Assembly (NCBI GenBank): GCA_025357635.1
Contig: JANXOV010000018.1
Span: 1 to 42,220, forward strand
Source: Pseudomonadota bacterium
GTDB lineage: Bacteria > Pseudomonadota > Gammaproteobacteria > Steroidobacterales > Steroidobacteraceae
Reading direction: 5' to 3'
DNA length: 42,220 nucleotides
Part shown: positions 26,446-34,037 of the stretch, piece after piece
Layout: each line of letters begins with the position of its first letter
How positions within the stretch are numbered: position 1 is the stretch's first letter
Translations under genes and position numbers: made by a program
The notes under the pieces: model-generated
What the model saw: the letters and a program-made list of their open reading frames with translations, nothing else
The model's database searches: none
What the model was told of the DNA's origin: nothing

Positions 26446-26717
26446 AGATGAGTGAATGTTCCACGCCAGTTGCATTCGCCTGCGATGCCAACGAACAGCG
26501 TACGCAGATATTGAAGTTCAGGATGTATCAGCGCGCGCTTGTCGATCAGGGCGATTTGCTGGCGGGCGGCTGCTTCCAGATTGACGCCGCGCGGAACCGA
26601 GAGCATCCAATCAACGAGCACCTGCTCCGCGGCTGGAAACGGATCGTTCGACGCCTCAGCTCGTCCATCAGCCACATTCCGAACCCTGCTTTCCATCCAT
26701 TTCGTGCGCGCGGTCAT
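26442..26717 (-). CDS. 91-residue protein of unknown function, coupled to the Rieske oxygenase
   Basis: A small protein I do not recognise. It has no signal peptide or transmembrane segment. It is mostly predicted helix, with DPFPAAEQVLVDWMLSVPRG, then LEAAARQQIALID, and a tail with a tryptophan and one cysteine. The ATG at 26717 has a perfect AAGGAG (26723-26728) at good spacing; the longer frame to 26855 would run into the riboswitch and looks non-coding. Its stop overlaps the Rieske start by four bases. It is the first gene after the B12 riboswitch, so it may be an accessory or assembly subunit of the oxygenase, or a B12-related protein. Function unknown. Confidence 0.75.
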   Translation of the reverse strand: MTARTKWMESRVRNVADGRAEASNDPFPAAEQVLVDWMLSVPRGVNLEAAARQQIALIDKRALIHPELQYLRTLFVGIAGECNWRGTFTHL

Positions 26718-26722
26718 CGGTA

Positions 26723-26728
26723 CTCCTT
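26723..26728 (-). promoter_or_regulatory. ribosome-binding site of the 91-residue gene
   Basis: AAGGAG on the minus strand, 5 bases before the ATG at 26717. It decides the start of the small gene and is the natural target of riboswitch control if regulation is at translation. Confidence 0.75.
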
Positions 26729-26771
26729 CGGTTGTACGCATCGTCTGAGCCGACGAGCCGGAGGAAGTGAA

Positions 26772-26837
26772 CGGTGCGGAATCGGCGGCACCGGGTGGCA
26801 TGCGCTCGCCGTAAGATCCGCCGCCGATCGCCCACCG
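26772..26837 (-). promoter_or_regulatory. long hairpin between riboswitch and gene (candidate expression platform)
   Basis: On the transcribed minus strand, CGGTG (26833-26837) pairs with CACCG (26772-26776), and ATCGGCGGC (26820-26828) with GCCGCCGAT (26781-26789), giving 5 + 9 pairs separated by a small internal loop. There is no run of T after it, so it is not a classical terminator. It could be part of the switch that exposes or hides the ribosome site at 26723-26728, or a Rho-related site; this is inference. Confidence 0.5.
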
Positions 26838-26847
26838 CGACCCATCG

Positions 26848-27055
26848 GGATACATGCGCCAGGCTGGTTTCCGGACTCTGGAGTGATACGAACGCTGCCG
26901 TCGAATCTGCTCGGCGCCTTCCCGGATACGTTGGCATCCAGTGGTTCAAGCCAAGCTTTGTGCTCCATTACCGTTGCGGGGGCAGTGTCGGCATTTCACC
27001 GGCTTCCCAATTCTCCAGCCCGTGGTATGGGCCGGCACCGAACGCGCGGACATCC
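26848..27055 (-). promoter_or_regulatory. cobalamin (adenosylcobalamin) riboswitch
   Basis: Reading the minus strand 5'->3', the conserved cobalamin elements come in the right order. CGGTGCC (27034-27040) is followed by GGGAAGCCGGTGAAATGCC (about 26991-27008), the core CTGCCCCCGCAACGGTAA (about 26967-26984), CCACTGG (about 26938-26944), GGGAAGGCG (26915-26923) and the B12 box AGTCCGGAAACCAGCC (about 26862-26879). The ends GGATGTCCGCGC and GCGCATGTATCC can pair to close the P1 stem. These elements bind cobalamin and usually switch off B12 transport or synthesis genes. Here the next genes are a 91-residue unknown and a Rieske oxygenase. I saw no other riboswitch in the window. Confidence 0.92.
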
Positions 27056-27074
27056 TAACGAATTATCCTGTGCA

Positions 27075-27152
27075 TCACAACTTGAAGATGAGCGTCGAGT
27101 CCAGGTATGTGAGTGGAGCCTGCGTCGGCGCGAAGACGTTGCCGTTAGACAT
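27075..27152 (-). other. 25-codon open frame upstream of the riboswitch (possible gene remnant)
   Basis: A short minus-strand frame that starts with ATG at 27152, just after the amidohydrolase stop, and ends 19 bases before the riboswitch. Its end, TYLDSTLIFKL, alternates like a final beta-strand of an outer-membrane barrel. It could be the tail of a lost TonB receptor or a chance frame. It has no ribosome site that I can see. Confidence 0.25.
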
Positions 27153-27160
27153 CTACAAGA

Positions 27161-28483
27161 TCAGCGCGGCTGCGCAAGGATGCCTGCGAGCGTCGTGCCG
27201 CCGCCGGGCGACTTCACCACGCGCCCGCCGATCATCACAAATGTCACGTGCTCGAGCGCCTTCATGTCGTCGAGCGGGTTTCCGGTAACGGCGACCAAGT
27301 CGGCGAGCTTGCCGGATTGGACGGTACCCAGGCGATCGTCCCAGCGTAGCAACTCGGCGCCAACGCGCGTGCCAGCCTGGATCGCTTCCATCGGCGTCAG
27401 GCCCGCCTCCACGAGCACCGCCATCTCGCGCACGAACACGACTGGCGGTGTCATGTATCCACCCAGATCCACCCCGACGGCGATTTTTACACCTTGCTTG
27501 TGGGCGCGGCCGACGGCGGCGAGGAACTTCCCGCGCCCGTGAGTGGCGTACTCATCTTGCTTGTCCTGGGCACGCAGCTTGTCGCCTTCCTTGTAGTAGT
27601 CGCCGATGTAGATGGTCGGCACGAGGAAGGTGCCCTTGGCCGCCATCATCTTGATGCCTTCGTCATCGATGAAGGTGCCATGCTCGATGGAGCGCACCCC
27701 AGCCGCGACGGCCTGCTTGATGCCCTCGGTGGCGTGGGCGTGCGCGGCGACCGGCACGTTGTGCCGGTTCGCCTCGGAGACTGCGGCCTGAAGTTCTTCC
27801 GGGCTGAACGCGACGTTGCGTGGATCGTCGCCGACCGACTGGTAGGCGCCCGTGACGAGCAGCTTGATCCAGTCGGAGCCGTATTTGATCTCCTCACGAA
27901 TTGCCTTGCGGATTTCTTCCGGACCGTCCACGACCAATCCGTCTGCGATGACCCTTTGCTCGGGTGAGAAGTAATTGACGTCGCCGCCGCCGCCAGTGAT
28001 CGAGAGGTAGTGGCCGGCGCCGGTCAAACGCGGGCCGATGAAGACGCCTTTGTCGATCGTCTTGCGGATGTCCTGATTCGCATAGTAAACGTCCGCATCG
28101 CCCATCACGCGGATCGTCGTCCATCCTGCGAGGAGCTGGCGCTGCAGCGCTGCAAGCCCCATCAGCGCCTTGTACGCCGAAGAGGCCTGCAGGTGCGCAT
28201 TCTGGTAGTCGTCGCCGTACATCAGCGGATGTTCGTGACAGTTGATGAAACCAGGCATCAGCGTCTGTCCCGGCAGTTGGATCACTTTCGCGCCCGCCGG
28301 TATGGCGGAGCGGTCGCCGACTGCAATGATTCGCTCGCCGTCGATCACGACGACGGTGTTGATTCGGGCCTTGTTACCGACACCGTCGATGACCCGGTCC
28401 GCCACGAGTGCCACCGGTTCGGCGGCGGCCTGCCAACACGACAGCAAGGCTGGCAATAGGAAAAGTACGTGGCGCCTTTGCAT
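27161..28483 (-). CDS. secreted metal-dependent amidohydrolase
   Basis: A 440-residue protein of the amidohydrolase superfamily, imidazolonepropionase/prolidase-like branch. It has a signal peptide (about residues 1-22). Metal ligands are seen as H83 and H85 (NCHEHP), the probable carboxylated K207 (DWIKLLVTGA), H248/H250 (AAHAHA), H268 (IEHGTF) and D339 (VGVDLGG). The last 50 residues give the usual beta-sandwich part (GKLADLVAVTGNPLDD). It probably hydrolyses an amide, ester or cyclic substrate in the periplasm; which one is unknown. It is divergent from the CapA-like gene, with 135 bases between them. Confidence 0.92.
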   Translation of the reverse strand: MQRRHVLFLLPALLSCWQAAAEPVALVADRVIDGVGNKARINTVVVIDGERIIAVGDRSAIPAGAKVIQLPGQTLMPGFINCHEHPLMYGDDYQNAHLQASSAYKALMGLAALQRQLLAGWTTIRVMGDADVYYANQDIRKTIDKGVFIGPRLTGAGHYLSITGGGGDVNYFSPEQRVIADGLVVDGPEEIRKAIREEIKYGSDWIKLLVTGAYQSVGDDPRNVAFSPEELQAAVSEANRHNVPVAAHAHATEGIKQAVAAGVRSIEHGTFIDDEGIKMMAAKGTFLVPTIYIGDYYKEGDKLRAQDKQDEYATHGRGKFLAAVGRAHKQGVKIAVGVDLGGYMTPPVVFVREMAVLVEAGLTPMEAIQAGTRVGAELLRWDDRLGTVQSGKLADLVAVTGNPLDDMKALEHVTFVMIGGRVVKSPGGGTTLAGILAQPR

Positions 28484-28618
28484 GAAGTCCGCTCCAGTTT
28501 GCTTCGATTATGAAGCGCCATCATAATCGGAATGCATTGCGCCATCCTCGAATTCCACCTTTGACAGAGCATTGTGCTCGCGCTCTATCCGTATGGCTCG
28601 AAACTGCTAGGATTGCCG

Positions 28619-30127
28619 ATGAATCGATGTACCTGGCTTGCGACGGCCGTGCTGATATTCGCAATGACCTCAACGGTCGCATTCGCCGGTGACCCTCGCT
28701 TTGGACCGGCCGATCCGGTCGTGAAGGACACGAGTCGGCTGGATCCAAAGCGTCCGATCGGGCGCGAACTGCAGGCGAGCGTGCCCGACGGCTTCACCGT
28801 CTCTGCAGTCGGGGACCTCATCATGTCGCGGCCGCTATCACAGCATGCGCAAGCCATGCCGAGTTTCAGCGCGGTCCTCGGCATCCTTCAGGGCAGCGAT
28901 GTCACCTTCGGCAATCTGGAGACGACGATCTTCGACCCACGCTCGTTCGAGGGCGCTCCGTACTCCTGGGACGGCGACTGGACCAACGCCTCCGTGCCGG
29001 CGGTCGCGCGCGACCTGAAGGCGATGGGCTTCTCCCTGGTTGGCCGCGCCAACAACCATAGCCTGGACTGGGGTCTGGAAGGGATGCGGGAAACTGCGAA
29101 GTGGCTCGACGAGGCCGGTCTGGCGCACGCGGGTGCCGGCGACTCGCATCGGATGGCGCGCGCGCCGGCCTATTTCGAAAGCCCGAAGGGACGCATCGCC
29201 TTGGTATCGTTCGCATCGACGTTCCGGCCGACGAGCGAATCGATGCCGCCCGCGGCGACCGCGCCCGGTCGTCCGGGACTGAGCGCCCTGCACGTGAAAA
29301 CCACGGTGCAACTGCCGCGGTCCGCCGTGGAGGCGCTGGCAAGAGTTCAGTGTTCGCTGCACGGCAGGCACTGCAACAAAGTCCCGGCCGAAGGCAGTCT
29401 CTTCGGCATGGCCTACCGGCAGGCTGACCGCTTTTCCTACGAACACACGATGGACCCCGACAACCTGCGAGAGATTTATGGCACCATCCGCTCTGCTCAG
29501 TTGAATGCCGATTTCGTGATCGTGGCCATCCATTCCCACGAATGCTCGATCGGCTGCGACGACGAGAACGCGCCGTATGGGGCTGCGAATTTCCTGAAGC
29601 AACTCGCGCGTGAAGCAATCGATTCGGGCGCAGACATGTTCGTCGTCACGGGCAACCACAACCTTGGCCCCATTGAGATCTACAACTCGCCCGCACGCGG
29701 CAAGCGGCCAATTTTCTACGGGCTCGGAAATTTCTTCTGGAGCGATGTGCAGGAGCTGCTTCCCGCTGACCTGTTCGCCGGAAATCGGGAATTGCTGCGG
29801 GAAACCTGGCAGGACCCGAAGAAGGCGACGGAGTACGACCTGACCGCACCGCTCAATAAGTCGCAATTCGCCCATGCGTTCACGTTCCAGAGCGTGATCG
29901 CGGAGGTCCGCTTCCAGGATAACCAGCTCTCGGAAGTGGTGCTGCATCCGGTGGAACTCGGCTATGGCGAGCGGCTGACCACCAGCGGCATTCCGAGACT
30001 GGTCGCGGCAGAGGCGACCGCGCGTGAGATCCTCGGACAAGTCGTCACCCAGACGGCCAAGTTTGGCCTTCCGGCGCTCGAGCTTCGGTATTCTGGAACC
30101 CGCGGTATCATTGTTCCGGGGCGCTGA
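28619..30127 (+). CDS. CapA-family secreted protein (PGA_cap metallophosphatase-like)
   Basis: A 502-residue protein with a signal peptide (about residues 1-23). The start at 28619 is preferred over an upstream in-frame ATG because AGGA lies just before it and the signal peptide then begins at residue 1. Metal-site motifs of the CapA/calcineurin-like family are clear: VGDLIMSRPL, FGNLETTIF, ANNHSLDWG, VAIHSHE, VTGNHNLGPIEIY and YGLGNFFWSD. In capsule producers CapA takes part in poly-gamma-glutamate export, but stand-alone homologues are widespread and their substrates are unknown. There are no other cap genes nearby. Confidence 0.9.
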   Translation: MNRCTWLATAVLIFAMTSTVAFAGDPRFGPADPVVKDTSRLDPKRPIGRELQASVPDGFTVSAVGDLIMSRPLSQHAQAMPSFSAVLGILQGSDVTFGNLETTIFDPRSFEGAPYSWDGDWTNASVPAVARDLKAMGFSLVGRANNHSLDWGLEGMRETAKWLDEAGLAHAGAGDSHRMARAPAYFESPKGRIALVSFASTFRPTSESMPPAATAPGRPGLSALHVKTTVQLPRSAVEALARVQCSLHGRHCNKVPAEGSLFGMAYRQADRFSYEHTMDPDNLREIYGTIRSAQLNADFVIVAIHSHECSIGCDDENAPYGAANFLKQLAREAIDSGADMFVVTGNHNLGPIEIYNSPARGKRPIFYGLGNFFWSDVQELLPADLFAGNRELLRETWQDPKKATEYDLTAPLNKSQFAHAFTFQSVIAEVRFQDNQLSEVVLHPVELGYGERLTTSGIPRLVAAEATAREILGQVVTQTAKFGLPALELRYSGTRGIIVPGR

Positions 30128-30286
30128 ACGCGCACGTCAGGCGCCTTTGAATCATTGAGCAATAGGCCAATCTCAAAAGCTGGGTGCGAGAACGGCCTCA
30201 AGCAGGTGAATACCAACGCGCCGTACGCGAGCTTGAACGAAGTGAAGCAGCGCCGGCGTGCGCGGTGACTGCGCTTCGAGGTCGGA

Positions 30287-30541
30287 TCAAGTGCTCTCGG
30301 AGGAATCCCGACCGTAACGCGCGTGAGCAAGCAGCGCTTCCTCGGGAAGTTCCCCGGCATAGAAGCGCCTCGCAATGGACAGGCGCCGTTCTTCGCGGCT
30401 CAAGCCGGCGGGAAGCGAGGATTCCACGATCAGGCGCGCCGTGTTGTACATCTGCGAAACCAGGCACATCCGTTCTTCGGGGGTCATGGATCGATAGCGA
30501 TCGTCCACCATCTTCTGGAATTCGGGAGAGGTGTCGCTCAT
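30287..30541 (-). CDS. small partner protein of a nucleotidyltransferase
   Basis: An 84-residue helical protein. It carries TPEERMCLVSQMYNTARLI followed by SREERRLSIARRFYAGELPEEAL. Its ATG overlaps the nucleotidyltransferase stop by four bases, so the two are co-translated. The same TPEER...ERRL pattern recurs in the 66-residue protein at 41010-41210 that pairs with another nucleotidyltransferase in this window, so the two small proteins look related. Such pairs are common and are often taken as toxin-antitoxin-like; which member is toxic is not shown here. Confidence 0.78.
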   Translation of the reverse strand: MSDTSPEFQKMVDDRYRSMTPEERMCLVSQMYNTARLIVESSLPAGLSREERRLSIARRFYAGELPEEALLAHARYGRDSSEST

Positions 30542-31083
30542 CGAAGCAGATCCTCCAAAAGCCGATCAACACCCAGGGCGGGTGCCCACTGCCGAAGGTA
30601 AGCCAAATTGTTTGGACCGTCCAACAGCTGCTGAATGTCGCTGCGCTGCAGTTCCGACGGGGTGATGCGCATCCAGTCGAGCTTGGACAGAACCAGGTCT
30701 TCACGGCTCACGATCCAGAGGGGCAGGGTCCCCAGAATCACCCGTTGCCGCCGATCGAATTCCACCCGACGGTAAGGGGAGGACTTGCGCACGATCAGAT
30801 CAATCTTCAACCCAGATTCAAAGTGCATCAAATTGAAAAGACGCTCTTGCACGATGGCTTGCCGGGCAGCGTCCGGATCGATGTAAAAATCCGGCGATAG
30901 CGACTCAGCCAGTGCGTCAATATTCCCAGTCCCGATATCCAGCACCAGATCAATATCACGAGTCATGCGGGGCTTGGCGTAGTAGGCGAGCGCAAAGGAG
31001 CCGGTCAACATATACGGCAGCCCCAGTGCGTCAAGCTTTGAGGTGGTCAGCGCCAGTACTTCCAATTCGGTCATGGTCATCAT
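30538..31083 (-). CDS. nucleotidyltransferase-fold protein (AbiEii/MNT-like)
   Basis: A 181-residue protein. GSFALAYYAKPRMTRDIDLVL holds the GS and the DxD metal/nucleotide motif of minimal nucleotidyltransferases; FESGLKIDLIVRK supplies the third carboxylate. The C-terminal part, ISREDLVLSKLDWMRITPSELQ, is typical of the AbiEii-type family. It begins with ATGATG behind GGGG and is followed by the small partner gene. Some members of this fold are toxins that modify tRNA or protein. Whether this one is active is unknown. It is divergent from the PQQ dehydrogenase. Confidence 0.86.
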   Translation of the reverse strand: MMTMTELEVLALTTSKLDALGLPYMLTGSFALAYYAKPRMTRDIDLVLDIGTGNIDALAESLSPDFYIDPDAARQAIVQERLFNLMHFESGLKIDLIVRKSSPYRRVEFDRRQRVILGTLPLWIVSREDLVLSKLDWMRITPSELQRSDIQQLLDGPNNLAYLRQWAPALGVDRLLEDLLR

Positions 31084-31227
31084 AGTTTACCCCGCTGAGC
31101 ATCCTTGATTTGGGGAAAGGTGCTCATAAGAGCGCAGGTAGCGCAGCGCGAGGTTTCAGACCCAGGTAAGTTCTCTCGGGTAGAATCCTCAAAGGCATCC
31201 GCGATGTCCCTCCAGGGAGAACAGCAC

Positions 31228-33582
31228 ATGAAATCCTTCGCCTCTCGCGCCTTGATATTCTGTTTCGCCCTGTCGGCATTCACGTCTTTCGCTGCCGACA
31301 CGCCATCCGGCCAATGGTCCTATTACGGCGGCAGCAAACGTTTCGACCGCTATTCGGGTCTGTCGCAGATCTCCGCGGACAACGTTGCCAAGCTGCGCAC
31401 GGTGTGGACCCGTCCGGGGTTGGATGCCGCACTCCTGCAGCGCTATCCGGATCTGACGCCTTCGAACTACCTGCGCGGCACGCCAATTCTCATCGGCGGC
31501 ATTTTGTATGCGCCCAACGCCGTGGGTCTGGTGGAGGCCTTCGATCCGGCCACGGGCAAGACCGTGTGGGTACAGCAGCCCTTCACCGATTCGCTGCGCG
31601 AGGCGGCGGGGCAGAGTTCGCGCGGCGTCGACTACTGGCGAGAAGGTGTGGACCGGCGCATTTTTTCGGTACGCGGCGAATACCTGTATGCGCTGGGTGC
31701 GGCCACCGGCGCGCTCAAAACCTCGTTCGGCGAGGGCGGCCGGGTCTCTCTGAACCGCCACAACCCCGATGGCACGTCGTTCTTCGGATTCAACGGGCCG
31801 CTGGTCGTGCGGGACGTGGTTATCATCGGTGGCAATGGCGGCGGCAGGGCGGGAGAGGGCTACGGGGATGGTGGCCCCGAACGCGAATCCAAGCCTGAAG
31901 ACGTGCGCGGCTACGACGTGCGCTCGGGCAAACTGCTGTGGAGCTTTCATTTGATTCCGCCGCCCGGTGATCCGCTGCGCAAGACCTGGGGCAATGGCTC
32001 GGCCGACTATGTCGGCAACATGGCGGCCTGGGCGCCGCTATCGGGCGATGAGAGCCTGGGCTATGTCTACGTGCCGCTGAGTGCACCGACCAATTCTTAC
32101 TATGGAGGGCATCGTCCCGGCGACAACCTGTTCGCCGACAGTCTGGTAGTGCTCGATGCCCGTACCGGCAAGCGGGTGTGGCATTTCCAGATGGTGCATC
32201 ATGATCTGTGGGACTACGACAATGCCTCGCCGCCCACGCTGGGTGACATCACCGTCGACGGCCGGCGCATTCCCGCTGTGATGCAGCCCAACAAGAACGG
32301 CTTCCTTTTCGTGTTCAACCGCATCACCGGCAAGCCCGTCTGGCCCATCATCGAGCGCAGGGTGCCGCAATCCAATGTGCCGGGCGAGGCCATCTCGCCC
32401 ACGCAGCCGTTTCCCACCAAGCCGCCGGCCTTCGATCGCCAGGGCATGACGAAGGAGGATCTCATCGACTTCACGCCGGCACTGCGCGAAGAGGCGAAGA
32501 AAATACTCGCCGACTACGATTACGGCCCGCTGTTTTCTCCCAACACCGTGGTGAACGACAAACCCGGCAGCAAGAAGGGCCTGATCTCCGTGCCCGGCGC
32601 CTGGGGTTCGGGCAATTGGAACACCGGCGCCTTCGATCCGGAGCGCGGCGTGTACTACGCCGTGTCGATGACGCTGCCGGAACCCAATCCGCTCATGCAG
32701 CCGACCGAGCCGGGCGCGACCATCGCCTATGAGTTCGCGGAACTTGCGCCCGATCCGCACGCGCCGCCGCCATCGTCTTATGGCATCGGTCCGCAGGGCC
32801 TGCCGTTACTCAAGCCGCCGTATGGCCGCATCACCGCACTGGATCTGAATCGCGGCGAGAAACTCTGGACCGTGGCGAACGGCGACGGGCCGCGTCACCA
32901 TCCGCTGCTCGAGTCGCTGCATTTGCCGCCGCTGGGCACCACCGGCCGGCCCGTGCCGCTGCTCACGCGCACGCTGTTGTTCCTGGGTGAGAGCAGCGAT
33001 GCGTTGTTCGGCGCCGCGGGAATCCCTGGAACCACGACGTTTCGTGCCTATGACAAGGTGAACGGCCGCGTATTGTGGGAGCGGCGCCTGCCCGCAGGCA
33101 CCACCGGCGGTCCGATCAGCTACGAGGCCAGTGGCCGCCAGTTCATCGTGGTGCCGGTCGGTGGCAAGGACTACGGCAGCGGCTGGATTGCGATGGCGCT
33201 GCCCGATGCCTCGCAGCCCGCGCCGGTCTCACTGGTGGATGCAGGCAGGGACCAGTATTACCAGCACTGCGCCATGTGCCACGGCGTCGAGATGCAGGGC
33301 GCGCAGCATGCGTCGGCGCTGATCGGCGGAAACTTTCGTGAACGCTGGGCCGGCAAGACCGCGCGTAATTTCTACAGCCGCGTCATCAGCACCATGCCCT
33401 TCGACAACCCGGGCACACTGACCGAGGCGCAGGCGCTGCGTATTGCTGTGTATACCCTCAGCCGCAACGAGGCACAGCTCGATCCGGATCAGATCGTGGC
33501 TCCGCACGATCTGGATCACATCCGGCTGGAGTTTGGGTCTGCTCCGGCAGCCTCGGGGCAGGCTGCGGCGCCGGATCATTAG
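31228..33582 (+). CDS. PQQ-dependent dehydrogenase with C-terminal cytochrome c domain
   Basis: A 784-residue periplasmic quinohaemoprotein. It has a signal peptide (about residues 1-23), then an eight-bladed propeller whose repeats carry TGK.VW-like motifs, for example DPATGKTVW, DARTGKRVW and LNRGEKLWT. The segment VHHDLWDYDN and the early SRGVDYW resemble the glucose/alcohol dehydrogenase type. The paired vicinal cysteines of methanol dehydrogenases are absent. A haem c domain ends the protein: CAMCH at about 681-685, with a methionine ligand (STMPF) near 723. It would oxidise an alcohol or sugar and pass electrons to a c-type cytochrome. The ATG at 31228, with GGAGA upstream, is chosen over longer frames. 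Confidence 0.92.
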   Translation: MKSFASRALIFCFALSAFTSFAADTPSGQWSYYGGSKRFDRYSGLSQISADNVAKLRTVWTRPGLDAALLQRYPDLTPSNYLRGTPILIGGILYAPNAVGLVEAFDPATGKTVWVQQPFTDSLREAAGQSSRGVDYWREGVDRRIFSVRGEYLYALGAATGALKTSFGEGGRVSLNRHNPDGTSFFGFNGPLVVRDVVIIGGNGGGRAGEGYGDGGPERESKPEDVRGYDVRSGKLLWSFHLIPPPGDPLRKTWGNGSADYVGNMAAWAPLSGDESLGYVYVPLSAPTNSYYGGHRPGDNLFADSLVVLDARTGKRVWHFQMVHHDLWDYDNASPPTLGDITVDGRRIPAVMQPNKNGFLFVFNRITGKPVWPIIERRVPQSNVPGEAISPTQPFPTKPPAFDRQGMTKEDLIDFTPALREEAKKILADYDYGPLFSPNTVVNDKPGSKKGLISVPGAWGSGNWNTGAFDPERGVYYAVSMTLPEPNPLMQPTEPGATIAYEFAELAPDPHAPPPSSYGIGPQGLPLLKPPYGRITALDLNRGEKLWTVANGDGPRHHPLLESLHLPPLGTTGRPVPLLTRTLLFLGESSDALFGAAGIPGTTTFRAYDKVNGRVLWERRLPAGTTGGPISYEASGRQFIVVPVGGKDYGSGWIAMALPDASQPAPVSLVDAGRDQYYQHCAMCHGVEMQGAQHASALIGGNFRERWAGKTARNFYSRVISTMPFDNPGTLTEAQALRIAVYTLSRNEAQLDPDQIVAPHDLDHIRLEFGSAPAASGQAAAPDH

Positions 33583-33617
33583 AACCTGCGGGTGCGCCGA
33601 GTGATCCTCATGAGTGC

Positions 33618-33972
33618 TTAGGCAGTCAACAACCTTTCAAGCACGTCTGTGGCAGAGCGCCCAAAGCGGCGGGTGATCCGCCGCAGTAGGTCGACGTTGA
33701 TTGCCGTCTCGCCAATCCGCATCGCGATTTCAGCATCGGCAATATCCTGCGGACCGCCGGCAAAACATTTCATGGCAATGAAGTCCTCTCTGCTGATCAC
33801 GGAAATTGTGCTTCGCTGAAACGGTACGGCAATCAGGCGGGAAAATGCATCGGGGTCGAGCCCTTTGAGCCCTGCCAATAAATCGACGCGATTGCCATGG
33901 CGATCGCTCAACACCAGCAGTGCCGGGATGGGATCCTCCGCATCACCGCGGCGCAGCTCAGATTGGAAGCCC
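33618..33972 (-). pseudogene. nucleotidyltransferase remnant truncated by an IS
   Basis: The C-terminal part (about 117 codons) of a nucleotidyltransferase-like protein. The stretch SELRRGDAEDPIPALLVLSD and the tail FAGGPQDIADAEIAMRIGE followed by LLRRITRRFGRSA match this family, but the N-terminal half with the GS and DxD motifs is gone. The homology stops at 33973, exactly where the left terminal repeat of the IS begins. The frame continues into the IS up to 34001 with unrelated residues. The missing part is not on the other side of the IS, so the event included a deletion. Confidence 0.75.
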
Positions 33973-33992
33973 TGTGATCCGCAATAATTTGA
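33973..33992. repeat. left terminal inverted repeat of the first IS
   Basis: About 15 of 20 positions match the complement of the right end at 35204-35223. Confidence 0.7.
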
Positions 33993-34037
33993 TTCCTGCA
34001 TGCGCCCGGCTCAATACCGATATGGCATGATCATTCG

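Noticed and set aside
26448-27542. 364-codon plus-strand open frame
   Set aside because: It covers the riboswitch, the small gene and the amidohydrolase end in antisense; no recognisable protein features.
28561-28597. TTGACA upstream of the CapA-like gene
   Set aside because: A good -35 but no convincing -10 at proper spacing, so it is not listed as a promoter.
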